Assembly: GCA_949316495.1 (NCBI GenBank)
Contig: OX439012.1
Location: 32,073,927-32,137,926, forward strand
Reading direction: 5' to 3'
From: Amphiduros pacificus
Lineage: Eukaryota; Annelida; Polychaeta; Phyllodocida; Hesionidae
DNA: 64,000 nt
A program made the position numbers and the translations under genes. The notes below the pieces were generated by a model. It was not told where the DNA came from. It saw only the letters and a list, made by a program, of their open reading frames with translations, and did no database searches. This document shows, in pieces, positions 23,525-34,774 of this stretch. Every line of letters begins with the position of its first letter. Position 1 is the first letter of the stretch.

Positions 23525-24520
23525 CATGTTAGGGGGGTAGATGAAATATATATGTTAGAGGGGTAGATGGGATATATATGTTAGGGGGGTAGATGGGATA
23601 TATATATGTGATAGGGTTAGATGGGATATATATGTTAGGGGGTTGGATGGGATATATATGTTAGAGGGGTAGATGAAATATATATGTTAGAGGGGTAGAT
23701 GGGATATATATGTGATAGGGTTAGATGGGATATATATGTTAGGGGGTTGGATGGGATATATATGTTAGGGGGTTGGATGGGATATATAAGTTAGGGGGGC
23801 AGATGGGATATATAAGTTAGGGGGTCAGATGGGATATATAAGTTAGGGGGTCAGATGGGATATATAAGTTAGGGGGTCAGATGGGATATATATGTTAGGG
23901 GGTTAGATGGGATATATATGTTAGGGGGTTAGATGGGATATATATTTTAGGGGGTTAGATGGGATATATAAGTTAGGGGGTTGGATGAGATATATATGTT
24001 AGGGGGTTAGATGGGATATATATGTTAGGGGGTTAGATGGGATATATATGCTAGGGGGTTAGATGAGGTACATATGTTAGGGGGTTAGATGGGATATATA
24101 AGTTAGGGGGTTGGATGAGATATATAAGTTAGGGGGTTGGATGAGATATATAAGTTAGGGGGTTAGATGGGATATATATATGTTAGGGAGTTAGATGGGA
24201 TATATATATGTTAGGGAGTTAGATGGGATATATATGTTAGGGGGTCAGATGGGATATATATGTTAGGGGGTTGGATGAGATATATAAGTTAGGGGGTTAG
24301 ATGGGATATATAAGTTAAGGGGTTAGATTGGATATATATGTTAGTGGTTAGATGGGATATACATATTAGGGGGTTGGATGAGATATATATGTTAGGGAGT
24401 TAGATGGGATATATATATATATATATATATATGTCAGGGGTTAGGTGAGATATACATATTAGGGGGCTAGATGTGATATATATGTTAGGGGTTATGATAT
24501 ACATGTTAGTAGTTTAGATG
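23525..24520. repeat. About 26-bp minisatellite with TATATA cores (about 37 copies)
   Basis: The unit is like GTTAGGGGGTTAGATGGGAT plus ATATAT. The length varies by the TA run (26-30 bp), and one long (TA) expansion lies near 24410. It lies in intron 1, starting about 150 bases after the donor. Confidence 0.93.
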
Positions 24521-24686
24521 GCATAGATGACATAAGGTTTTCATAGCAAAACTTATCTAAGTAGAGCACATTAATTTAATTAAGGGTCAAACCAACACTC
24601 ATAAAGTTAATGGCCAAACCAGCATCAAATGCCTACATGCAGAAGGTGAGAATCATATATTACACATTTACTAATGGGTTTATCAA

Positions 24687-24773
24687 TTTGTTTGTTTGTT
24701 TGTGGCTTTGCATCACTTTCAACATTATCTCAGTCATTTCGTGATGAGACCTACTTGTAGCAGATATAGTGCT
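24687..24773 (-). repeat. SINE 3' fragment
   Basis: A TTTG-repeat tail followed by TCAGTCATTTCGTGATGAGA and TAGCAGATATAGTGCTG, matching the 3' part of the SINEs at 35581 and 37218. The tRNA-like head is missing. Confidence 0.7.
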
Positions 24774-25497
24774 GGGTTTATCAACGCATATAAATTCTCG
24801 TGTTAAATGATAGTTGTATAATTCAAGATTATTATTTGATTACAGGCACATACACTAATTAGATTATACTTATTCAAACGTAGGGTATGATATCACTTGC
24901 TTTATTGACTTTCTTTGTCTGCTTTTCAAATCAAGTCCAGTTCAAGTTAAATATACATTGTTGGTCTGGACATGATTCATTTTAACATTCATTCTATTAT
25001 AGTACCATATTGAGCCTATATACCTATTTGAAGACAATCAACAAGAAAAATGATGCTTCAGATTTGTAAAATATTGAATTAATATATTTAGTGTCTATCT
25101 TCCAACTTTGGTATAAATTTTGTAATCATCTGTTATAACTTCATGTAAATGTACATGCATTATTTACATGTAAACTCAAGCTGCTCTTCAGAATATTCTC
25201 GCCAACGATCGAAATTTCTAATAGCATCCCGCCATGAAATCATGTGGTAAAAACCTTGATATGGTCACAAGCATCTTGACTATTTGTTGGGTTTTCCAGT
25301 GAGAAAATTGAATTGGCATGATTTTTAAAAACTGTTGATGTTATAATTTAGTTGAAATTCTTTTACCATAGTTATTTAAAACCCTGTCTTTATAAGTAAC
25401 TTAAAAAAGGGCATAGCTTTGACAGCAAATAGTTATATCATCCCTCCACCACTGAGTACGGTAGAGTACGGTAGAGTATAGTAAAAGTGAGTTACCT

Positions 25498-25766
25498 TCT
25501 CCGAGCGGCAGCCATTTTAGTTATCTCTCAGGTCCCCTCCGATCTTATGGGTCTCACATCAGAACTCTCACATCAGAACTTTGTGAACAATTTCAGAACT
25601 TCAGAACATAACGTATCTTATTTATCATGTGATGGTTATAAATAAGTTGTTTTATTTGAATGTCTTTGAATGAGAGAGCATTGCAGAATCAATTGTTTGT
25701 CCTTGAATTCAGACCCATAAGATCAGATGAGATCTGAGAGAAAACTGTAATGGCTGCCGCTTGGAG
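25498..25766. mobile_element. Foldback/MITE-like element just upstream of exon 2
   Basis: Terminal inverted repeats of about 60 bp. The left arm has AGCGGCAGCCATTTTAG and GATCTTATGGGTCT; the right arm carries the complements AGACCCATAAGATC and AATGGCTGCCGCTTGGAGA. Its end lies 60 bases before the exon 2 acceptor. No coding frame. Confidence 0.65.
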
Positions 25767-25826
25767 ACGGCTTTTGGATATTTGAGGACAAAAATGATAT
25801 ATAACGTTTTCCTTTTTGTTTTGTAG

Positions 25827-26862
25827 GACTCTAGAGTTGTTGGTTAGGTGCTGCTATGTGGTTCTTCAGCTCACCATTACACTTAGCAGGGTAGCACCTT
25901 CTGTTAATGCAGCTTTCTTCAACTTCCCCCCTCCAAGGAAAATCAACCCACCAATACTACCTCCACTGTCCCCCTATCCCACCGGATCCGGAAGTGAACG
26001 ATACCTGAACTATGACATAAAGCAGGACTACCAGGGCAGGGAGCAGGACTACCAGGGCAGGGAGCAGGACTACCAGGGCAGGGAGCAGGACTACCAGGGC
26101 AGGGAGCAGGACTTCCAGGGCAGGGAGCAGGACTACCAGGGCAGGGAGCAGGACTACCAGGGCAGGGAGCAGGACTACCAGGGCAGGGAGCAGGACTACC
26201 AGGGCAGGGAGCAGGACTACCAGGGTAGGGGGACTCCATTTCATCCGGGTACAAGTGATCTTGTATATGATGAGGCCTATCCAGAACATTACTATGCGGA
26301 CCAGTCCGATTTGGACTCTTATACATCAGGAATAATCCCCTCACATGATAATCCAGGTCCACAAACTGAGGTACCATCAGCTGGACAAAAACAAAAGCTT
26401 ATCAACCATGGAGAACAGGAAGCCAGCTTTTCCGATTCACAATATGAAAATGGTGACTCAAAAATGGAATTTACAGGCAATTTTAAAAACAATAAAGATG
26501 ATGTGAGATTTCCAGAGCATGCAAGAAGAGGACATTCTTTATATATAGAAACCTCAAAGTCTGACTCACAAAGTGATCGTAAAGCGCCACCTGGTGTAGA
26601 GTACAACAAAAACCATGAGTCAGGCTACGAATCAGTGACTGGTCCTCTTTCGGTTTCATCGGAATCCCGGTTAGATAAACTTCTCAATACTCTGGAGGAG
26701 ATGTGGGTCGTGCCGAGTGAGTGCTCCTGTGTTTGTCCTGAGCACGAGGCGAGCCTGGAGGGTCTGCAGAGGGACATCCGGGCACTGAAGGACAGAGGCA
26801 CCTCAACCAAAGCACTACTCACCTCCATCTTCTATGCCATGTATGTCTCCAATGAAAAACAG
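25827..26862 (+). CDS. Exon 2: secreted protein with EQDYQGR tandem repeat
   Basis: A 1036-base exon, acceptor TTTTGTAG and donor CAG|GTCAGA, phase 2 in and phase 0 out. It encodes the end of a signal peptide, a Pro-rich segment (NFPPPRKINPPILPPLSP) and ten near-perfect EQDYQGR heptads (one has F for Y). An acidic, Ser/Asp/Tyr-rich low-complexity region follows. The C-terminal part is ordered: SRLDKLLNTLEEMWVVPSEC, then CVC and a predicted helix. Tyr/Gln/Gly/Arg heptads and acidic tails resemble secreted matrix or adhesive proteins, but no family is recognised. The 21-bp repeat is more GC-rich than its surroundings. Confidence 0.75.
26025..26228 (+). repeat. 21-bp coding tandem repeat (about 10 copies)
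   Basis: The unit GAGCAGGACTACCAGGGCAG plus G stays in frame and encodes EQDYQGR. Units are almost identical at DNA level, so expansion or homogenisation is recent. The opposite strand also reads open in two frames, which is an artefact of the 21-bp period. Confidence 0.95.
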
Positions 26863-26879
26863 GTCAGAAACTCATCACA

Positions 26880-27225
26880 CGTCATACTCGTGCTTCACTC
26901 TTGCTTCACTCATGTTTCAATCATGCTTTACTCATGCTTCACTCATGATTCACTTATGCCTCACTTATTTGCATTCATGTTCACTCATGTTCACGCAAGT
27001 TTTACTCCTGTGTTTCACTTTAGATTTATTTATGGTTCACTCATGTTTCACTCATGACTTACTATTGCTTCACTCATGATTCACTCACGCTTCACTAATG
27101 TTTTACTTATTCTTTACATGTTTCACTTATGCTTCAGTTTTGTTTACTTATGCAACACACGTGTTTCACTTATATCTTACTCAGGTTTCACTCATGCATT
27201 ACTTGCGTTTCAGGCATTATGCTTT
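26880..27225. repeat. Degenerate TTCACTCATG array
   Basis: Many imperfect copies of a TTCACTCATG-like 10-mer begin about 20 bases after the exon 2 donor. Open frames here are fortuitous. Confidence 0.85.
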
Positions 27226-27562
27226 TAATTTATCAGGAACTCATTTATGGTTCTATACTCATAGATTCAAGCTCCATACATCATGATAACATGTTAGATA
27301 TTGTGACCATTTCCAGGGACAAAGAATACGTGATACAAAGATTAACAAACCCCTTGTATCTTTGTGTTTCACACGCCTAATGCTGCATTGAACTCAGTAT
27401 GTACACGTAGCTCACAGAAAAATGATCTAACAGGGAAATCACCAGACAATTGAACAAAGTGAATGGAGATAGAATATGAACAAAATGTTAAAGAATATTT
27501 GGTAACATGTCATTTAATTTCATTCAGTTCATTACACCTTTTACAGTCTTTCCCTTTTTTAG

Positions 27563-27757
27563 GTGATAAAGTTTTTTTCATCTGATTTCACTTATCAGGG
27601 AGATCATATTTTGCTCAACAGTTCACAACATCTTCTGATAAGCCTACGAAAGTTCAGATCACTCATCCGAAAGCAAACTTCATTGCATGAAATCACTAAA
27701 ACACCAGGTGCTTACACTATCAATGCAACAGGCATATATGTTAAGGAAAAGGTTTAA
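27563..27757 (+). CDS. Exon 3: continuation, with possible alternative terminus
   Basis: The acceptor is TTCCCTTTTTTAG, phase 0 from exon 2. It reads VIKFFSSDFTYQGDHILLN and on to HEITKTPG. Two endings are possible. Reading on gives a stop at 27755-27757, followed by AATAAA at 27837, which would close a short isoform. Alternatively a CAG|GTGCTT donor after 27707 (phase 1) fits the exon at 30154. Family not recognised; the sequence looks helical with an amphipathic pattern. Confidence 0.55.
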   Translation: MIKFFSSDFTYQGDHILLNSSQHLLISLRKFRSLIRKQTSLHEITKTPGAYTINATGIYVKEKV

Positions 27758-27836
27758 CTAAAGCAGAACATATTGCTAACATTTCTACAAGTCACAAAGC
27801 AAGATATTTTTTTTGTTTTATTTCTTTTAAACATAA

Positions 27837-27842
27837 AATAAA
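27837..27842 (+). terminator. Candidate polyadenylation signal after exon 3
   Basis: AATAAA 80 bases after the TAA at 27755-27757. It supports a short transcript ending here. Confidence 0.4.
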
Positions 27843-28413
27843 AATAACCAGACATGGAGTAATCTCACAAGTGAGGGATTCTGTATTCTGTATTCTCATG
27901 ATTTCCCTATGAGTAAATGTGAGTGAAGGAAAGATTACGTCACTTGATATCAATTACCAGCACTCACTGGGGAATCTTCATAAAGGACAGCACCTGCCCC
28001 TACTCATAACCTGTCATTATGCCAAGTTGATGATATTACAGTACTATAATTATGTACTGGGCTGATGTCAGACATGATCCACAGCACGTCCACTCCCTCT
28101 GTTCAGTCACGTATAATTCAGCCCATATCAAAATATGATGACGCCAGAAACATTGGAAACATTGAAACAATTTGTTTCACGAGGATATATCAACATTTTC
28201 CATCGTTTGGAGAAAAATAAGATTGAATTTCAAATACAGCGATGATTTGACCCACTTAACCCTATATAGACTATTTGCTTAGTTATGATTTTATTTGTTA
28301 ACACTTATGATCATTTGTATCATTTGTAATTATTTTTACACAAAAAGTCAGCAGATCATGTTTTAGAAGAAGTGGGGCCTCGGTTTTGAGAAACCACAAG
28401 AAGTGACCCTTAA

Positions 28414-30146
28414 GGTCTCACCCCAGTAATTGAGGCCCCCTATTGCAGGGAGGATTAGACTTGCCGATTTCAAATTATCATAACTTCTTTAATAAAAATG
28501 TCAAGAGCTAAATCTAAGGCTCTACAATATTGTAAAATTCGCAAATTTTCATATAAAACCATAAAAAAGGCATGTCAAGCACGAAAATCTCAAGTTAAAT
28601 GCATTAATAGGACATTTTTTTTAAAAAACGTTTTCTTGTTTCTCACCAAAACACCTGCTGACAAATCATTACACGGCACTATTTTTCTCCATAAAAGCAA
28701 AGTTTCTTTCAAACTTCATTTTTTTTGCATAATTTTAGAAAACCCTCGTCATAAACTGTCCAACTAAGCCAAACCTAAAGAATTTTCATCAATTTAGCAC
28801 TGAAAAACGATCAAACAAAGACAGAAATGAATTTTTTACAATGTACTACTTCTCTGCTTCTACTCGTAGGTATACATAATTACTGGGGTGAGACCATAAT
28901 AGAGTAATGAAAAAAATGAATCTTCCCTATTTTTTTCCTGGTGAATTGTGTTGATATGAGTAATGTATCTGTGCAGTTTTATCAATTTAACTTAAAAAGA
29001 AAAAAAGTTATGGCTGTTTAAACGTGGAGGGAATATCTGAAAAATGGCCGAAAAAGGAGAATTTAAAAAAAAAAAAAATCGACCAATTTTTGGAATTTTT
29101 TTTTTTTTTTTCGTGCTTGACCCCCATTTTTTATGATAAATTCTGAATCTGCATGCAATTACGAACGTTTTGATGTATTACACAGTTCTGGCGACATTTT
29201 ACAAGTTACATTTATTGAGGAGTAAACAGGCTGCATTTTTTAAGATTGGGGTCAAAAATGGAGAAAAGAGGTCTCCAGGAAAATCATGTTTTTTGACCGA
29301 GTTTGGAATGCTCTAATTAAAAAAAAAATATAATATAGGTGAGTCTTTGGTGTTCTAAATCAAGATTAATGTATTACCTGTGTAAAAAGTAACTAAAAAT
29401 AATTCCTGAATTATTTGTTACCACCGTAACTAAGGAGACAAAACATCTTGTCATAATTCATCAAAATGCCCCAAAATGCCCCAAAATGTCAAAAATTTGG
29501 TAAACATGTCAGGATAATTTTCTCATTAATTTTCCAAATATTTAAATTTATGAAAATAACAAATACTAAAACCTTTTTAATACATATCATGACATTTTTA
29601 ATCAATTTTGGCCCCAAAAAGATAAAAAAATATTTAATTTAACTTAATTCATATGCTCTACTATGGTCTCACCCCAGTAATTGAGGCCCCCTATTGCAGG
29701 GAGGATTAGACTTGCCGATTTCAAATTATCATAACTTCTTTAATAAAAATGTCAAGAGCTAAATCTAAGGCTCTACAATATTGTAAAATTCGCAAATTTT
29801 CATATAAAACCATAAAAAAGGCATGTCAAGCACGAAAATCTCAAGTTAAATGCATTAATAGGACATTTTTTTTAAAAAACGTTTTCTTGTTTCTCACCAA
29901 AACACCTGCTGACAAATCATTACACGGCACTATTTTTCTCCATAAAAGCAAAGTTTCTTTCAAACTTCATTTTTTTTGCATAATTTTAGAAAACCCTCGT
30001 CATAAACTGTCCAACTAAGCCAAACCTAAAGAATTTTCATCAATTTAGCACTGAAAAACGATCAAACAAAGACAGAAATGAATTTTTTACAATGTACTAC
30101 TTCTCTGCTTCTACTCGTAGGTATACATAATTACTGGGGTGAGACC
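28414..30146. mobile_element. Composite TTAA-flanked DNA transposon, A-B-A layout
   Basis: A 1733-bp insertion flanked by TTAA at 28410-28413 and 30147-30150. It has two apparently identical 482-bp direct copies (A: 28414-28895 and 29665-30146) around a 769-bp middle (B). Each A has inverted ends GGTCTCACCCCAGTAATT/AATTACTGGGGTGAGACC. B also has inverted ends, ATAATAGAG/CTCTACTAT. TTAA targets are used by piggyBac and Kolobok transposases; which family applies is not settled. No transposase is visible; the 89-residue frame in each A copy is probably fortuitous. It sits directly before the splice acceptor of the next exon. Confidence 0.8.
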
Positions 30147-30153
30147 TTAACAG

Positions 30154-30288
30154 AAATATACACCCGGGTGGCCTTTGACTTATGTGAGAGAGCCAATATC
30201 ATAATTGATTGTGTGGTAGATCAGAGCATTCTCCCCAGACTCAAACAAGAGCTCGGGTCAGTGATGAAGACATCCATGAAACACCACT
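30154..30288 (+). CDS. Exon candidate 4
   Basis: 135 bases, phase 1 in and out, donor GTATAT. It reads EIYTRVAFDLCERANIII and then DCVVDQSILPRLKQELG, a cysteine-containing helical-looking sequence. The acceptor CTTAACAG includes the TTAA target of the transposon. A second in-frame acceptor with a better pyrimidine tract lies inside the transposon, ending at 30120, and would add 11 codons. Confidence 0.5.
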
Positions 30289-30323
30289 GTATATGAGTTG
30301 TCTTGTGTTCATACTTTTGATAG

Positions 30324-30404
30324 ATATGACACAGGACAGATCTACAGCATACATCAACACATACGACTGGGATCAACTGTGGCGCAGGCTAGAACAGTTA
30401 TTCT
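30324..30404 (+). CDS. Exon candidate 5
   Basis: 81 bases with acceptor TTTTGATAG and donor T|GTAAGC, phase 1 in and out. It reads YMTQDRSTAYINTYDWDQLW and RRLEQLF. The Trp/Asp-rich content and phase agreement with the preceding exon favour real coding. The link to the next exon is unresolved: it needs a phase 1 acceptor, for which AAATCAG before 37701 is a candidate. Confidence 0.5.
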
Positions 30405-30425
30405 GTAAGCTGATTTGAGGCAGCA

Positions 30426-31535
30426 ATGAAATATCCACAATGGGTGGGAGGTAGTGGTAAAGGCAAGGATCCACAATGGCTGGGAGGTAGTGATAAAGGT
30501 AAGGATCCACAATGGCTGGGAGACAGGGGTAAAGGCAAGGATCCACAATGGGTGGGAGGTAGTGGTGAAGGTAAGGATCCACAATGGGTGGGAGGAAGTG
30601 GTAAAGGCAAATATCCACAATGGGTGGGAGGAAGTGGTAAAGGCAAATATCCACAATGGCTGGGAGGTAGTGGTAAAGGTAAGGGTCCACAATGGGTGGG
30701 AGGCAATGGTAAAGGTAAGGGTCCACAATGGGTGGGAGGAAGTGGTAAAGGTAAGGGTCCACAATGGGTGGGTGGTAGTGGTAAAGGCAAATATCCACAA
30801 TGGGTGGGTGGTAGTGGTGAAGGTAAGGGTCCACAATGGGTGGGAGGCAATGGTAAAGGCAATGACCCACAATGGGTGGGAGGCAATGGTAAAGGCAAAT
30901 ATCCACAATGGGTGGGAGGAAGTGGTAAAGGTAAGGGTCCACAATGGGTGGGAGGCAATGGTAAAGGCAAGGATACACAATGGTAAAGGTAAAGATCCAC
31001 AATGGTTGGGAGGCAATGGTAAAGGCAAGGATACACAATGGTAAAGGTAAAGATCCACAATGGGTGGGAGGCAATGGTACAGGCAAGGATACACAATGGT
31101 AAAGGTAAAGATCCACAATGGTTGGGAGGCAATGGTAAAGGCAAGGATACACAATGGTAAAGGTAAAGATCCACAATGGGTGGGAGGCAATGGTAAAGGC
31201 AAGGATACACAATGGTAAAGGTAAAGATCCACAATGGTTGGGAGGCAATGGTAAAGACAATGACCCACAATGGGTGGGAGGCAATGGTAAAGGCAAGGAT
31301 ACACAATGGTAAAGGTAAAGATCCACAATGGTTGGGAGGCAATGGTAAAGACAATGACCCACAATGGGTGGGAGGCAATGGTAAAGACAATGACCCACAA
31401 TGGTTGGGAGGCAATGGTAAAGGCAAGGATACACAATGGTAAAGGTAAAGATCCACAATGGTTGGGAGGCAATGGTAAAGGCAAGGATACACAATGGTAA
31501 AGGTAAAGATCCACAATGGTTGGGAGGCAGTGTAG
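30426..31535. repeat. 36-bp minisatellite with 59-bp higher-order units
   Basis: The unit is like CCACAATGGGTGGGAGGTAG plus TGGTAAAGGCAAGGAT, starting about 20 bases after the exon 5 donor. The distal half mixes full and shortened units. Open frames on both strands come from the repeat and are not genes. Confidence 0.93.
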
Positions 31536-32520
31536 CTAATTGCTGCTCAACAACAGTGAACTATTTGTCATTTCGTTTTGTTCAACTGGCATTTCAAAAC
31601 AATGTATCATATCCTCGGATATTAAGGCAAGATAAAACACGGGTTGGTGCAGTGTTCAGGCTGAGAGACTTTCCAAGTCCGTTCTGGTGAAAGAGTAAAT
31701 GGCTCTCTGACATCCCTCAACAAAAACCGATTGAAAAATAAACAGCAACAAAATAAAGGAAAATAGTTGGGCACATGGATGATTTGTATCTCCTAGTTGC
31801 AGAAGACTCTCCTGAAGCAGAAAGTATGAGATAAATGTTAGGAATGAATCTGCTTACATCTCCTGTGTCCTGTGTGGGCTGATTAGTGGGTACTACGACC
31901 ATCTAGGCTGGGCAGTATCAACAGATTGCAGATCCTAATTAAGGTTTCAAATTCGCCTAAAGCCTCGAAATAGACACCAAAGCATTGCATCAAGAAGGTT
32001 TACGCCAAAATATGGTTTCACCAAACCCAGGGTTGGACCTCAAAATGTAGTAACACCAAAATTTAAGCGGTTCAAATCGGCCGTGAAAACAGACTGATTT
32101 AACAAATTGATAAATATATTTATCATTGTCCTTATCTGATTGATCTAACAATAAGCAGTCTTCAGGAAATATCCTTGATGAATATTCTGTGCGAGGGTGG
32201 AATGAATGGATGCAACACTATTCTTTTAACAGCCCCAAAGTTTTGTGAAAAACATTAATAAAAAAAGTTTAAAACACTCCCCTGTGGCCTCATGACGTTA
32301 TACAAATGCCCCACAGTAAATTGGTCACAATAGCGTGTGACAGTCCCAATGATCTCAGGGTATTTATGACCTGTATATTGTTGCTAATCTGACTGAAATT
32401 AGCCAGATATCCATGAAAAAACTTATATAAATCGCAAGACATCCAGAGAGCCAGAGGACTATAAGACCATCTGGGGGTCTACATCCCACTTGTTCCTAGT
32501 CCTAGTTCCAATTCCTAGTT
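31536..32520. other. Intron sequence, nothing recognised
   Basis: Single-copy AT-rich DNA between two tandem arrays. No splice-flanked coding stretch is convincing. Confidence 0.45.
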
Positions 32521-33345
32521 CCAATTCCTAGTTCCAATTCCTAGTATGGGTTATAGGGCCATCTGGTTGGCTATAGGACCATTTGATTGGCTATAGGACC
32601 ATCTGGTAGGCAATAGGACCATCTGGTAGGCTATAGGACCATCTGGTAGACTATAGGACCATCTGGTAGGCAATAGGACCATCTTGTAGGCTATAGGACC
32701 ATCTTGTAGGCTATAGGACCATCTGGTTGGCTATAGTACCATCTGGTAGGCTATAGGACCATCTGGTAGGCTATAGGACCATCTGGTAGGCTATAGGACC
32801 ATCTGGTTGGCTATAGGACCATCTGGTAGGCTATAGGACCATCTGGTAGGCAATAGGACCATCTGGTAGGCTACAGGACCATCTGGTTGGCTATATGACC
32901 ATCTGGTAGGCTATAGGACCATCTTGTAGGCTACAGGACCATCTGGTAGGCTATAGGACCATCTGGTAGGCAATAGGACCATCTTGTAGGCTACAGGACC
33001 ATCTGGTTGGCTATATGACCATCTGGTAGGCTATAGGACCATCTTGTAGGCTATAGAACCATCTGGTAGGCTATATGACCATCTGGTTGGCTATAGGACC
33101 ATCTGGTAGGCTATAGGACCATCTGGTTGGCTATAGTACCATCTGGTAGGATATAGGACAATCTTGTAGGCTATAGGACCATCTTGTAGGCTATAGGACC
33201 ATCTGGTATGCTATAGGGCCATCTGGTTGGCTATAGGGCCATCTGGTAGGCTATAGGGCCATCTGGTAGGCTATAGGATCATCTAGTAGGCTATAGGGCC
33301 ATCTGGTTGGCTATAGTACCATCTGGTAGGATATAGGATCATCTG
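32521..33345. repeat. 20-bp minisatellite (about 40 copies)
   Basis: The unit AGGACCATCTGGTAGGCTAT keeps an exact 20-bp period over 800 bases. Variants (TTGG, CTTG, CAAT) recur in blocks. Confidence 0.95.
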
Positions 33346-33636
33346 GTGTTTTATGAGATTATGTAACATGTTCAATGACTATATGATGGACACTCGCATA
33401 CTACTTGACCATCGAATAAACACTAGAAAAATCCAAAATAACTCTTTTGTATACGCGTCACAAAAAGTTTGAAAACACTTCACTCATATCTATTTTTAGG
33501 AGAATAGTTCTGATCTTACAAAAAAATGTCAATAGTCTAAGAAGGCTCAATGTGAATTTTTAACCAATCATTTTATCGACTTCTCAAGGGAAAGTCTTTG
33601 GCGTTTAAAATAGACAGGGAGACGTCTTTCTTACAG

Positions 33637-33834
33637 AAATCACATGGCGGTCGGCATCATGACTTTGGAATCAGAACAGAAAGCTACCGACCTTTGCATC
33701 AAGACAAACACTTTGAGGTGGTCTCCCACGCAGCAGAACATACAGCAGGCACAGTTTATGACCGGCCTCTGATCTATCCTCCCTCAGTGCCAAAGTATCC
33801 AATGTTTGATCTTTTTTATTGTACTCTCTAGAGA
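33637..33834 (+). CDS. Possible exon, low confidence
   Basis: The acceptor TCTTTCTTACAG is good. The phase 0 frame reads KSHGGRHHDFGIRTESYRPL and runs to a TAG at 33829-33831. The His/Arg/Tyr-rich composition resembles the exon at 37676. No strong donor is seen; GAG|GTGGTC near 33717 is the best and keeps phase 0. It may be an alternative terminal exon or chance. Confidence 0.3.
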
Positions 33835-34557
33835 CAATTATGTGAATTAAAGAATGATACGGGGCTTTTTGTTGCGGCCTCCTACTCATTTGAAGGATTT
33901 GATTCGTTAAGTACAGTGGTGTCACCGACTGGCCGGCAGCTGGCTTCATAATGACTTTTTTATGATGCTCTCATCAATCTTTGAAATACAAAGTTGTGAA
34001 GTTAACGTGTTTTGCACGATCTTATTCAATATTAAATACGAAATAACTGTTTTATTGATAACGTGTTTTTAAACATTTGTGATGCATACACAAGGGATAA
34101 GTGAAAGAAATACATGTACGTAAAGAACGATTCTGGTTCTGATATTTCTATAATAAAAGAACAGTATTTTTATTAAATATCTGCTGATGAGATTTTTGTA
34201 ACTTTTATTATCGCAATCATGACCTGTACTTAGGTCATGTTATGGACTGAGAAAATTGGATATCTGATCTTTGACTTGATTTAACTTGATTTGATTTGTC
34301 ATGTTGGCCACTCCACTTGTATTTCGTGGGCACTCAGAGCCTACGCAGGAAAACCTTTCACTCTAGCTGCCACTAATCCTGATTTCAAGGCTGGATTGTA
34401 TCAACATGGTCCCAGTCCAGATTGGGAAAATCATAGTATTGTGATAATAAGGTCAACACCAAGATTATTGTTCATTGAATTCAGCGTTCGACACCAAAAT
34501 GTGACACTGAAATTAAGCAGTCCAAATCAGATGTGAAAACTGACCATCTTCTAACAG

Positions 34558-34774
34558 TGGCTGTACACGATTAGCACCCGCCGTCTAACCGGCGGCGAGA
34601 GCGGCAGATCGCCGGATCCTCCATTTTGTCCTGCCGAATTGGCCGAGGGTATTCAGAGGGCGGAGGTCGGCGTCCGCCGCCTTCCACCACCAGAACCCAT
34701 CCGAACCCGCCGGTTCAATCGTGGAGAAACGGGATAACCCGGGCTAACTTGCCGGACCCAATCGTGTACAGCCA
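34558..34774. mobile_element. GC-rich MITE-like element
   Basis: A 217-bp GC-rich island in AT-rich DNA. Inverted ends are TGGCTGTACACGATTAG and, at the right, CAATCGTGTACAGCCA. The interior has inverted CCGCCG/CGGCGG blocks. No target duplication is clear. Confidence 0.65.

Noticed and set aside
28498-28767. 89-codon basic frame, repeated identically at 29749
   Set aside because: It lies within the A copies of the TTAA element, is AT-rich with no known domain, and duplicate identity comes from copying of the element. A transposase remnant is not recognisable.
30354-31516. Several overlapping frames of 186-386 codons
   Set aside because: All lie in the 36-bp minisatellite and mirror the repeat on both strands and in several frames.
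32521-33345. CRISPR-like regularity of short repeats
   Set aside because: Head-to-tail 20-bp units without unique spacers in eukaryotic DNA; an ordinary minisatellite.
34291-34536. 81-codon frame
   Set aside because: No splice sites, no family resemblance; likely chance.
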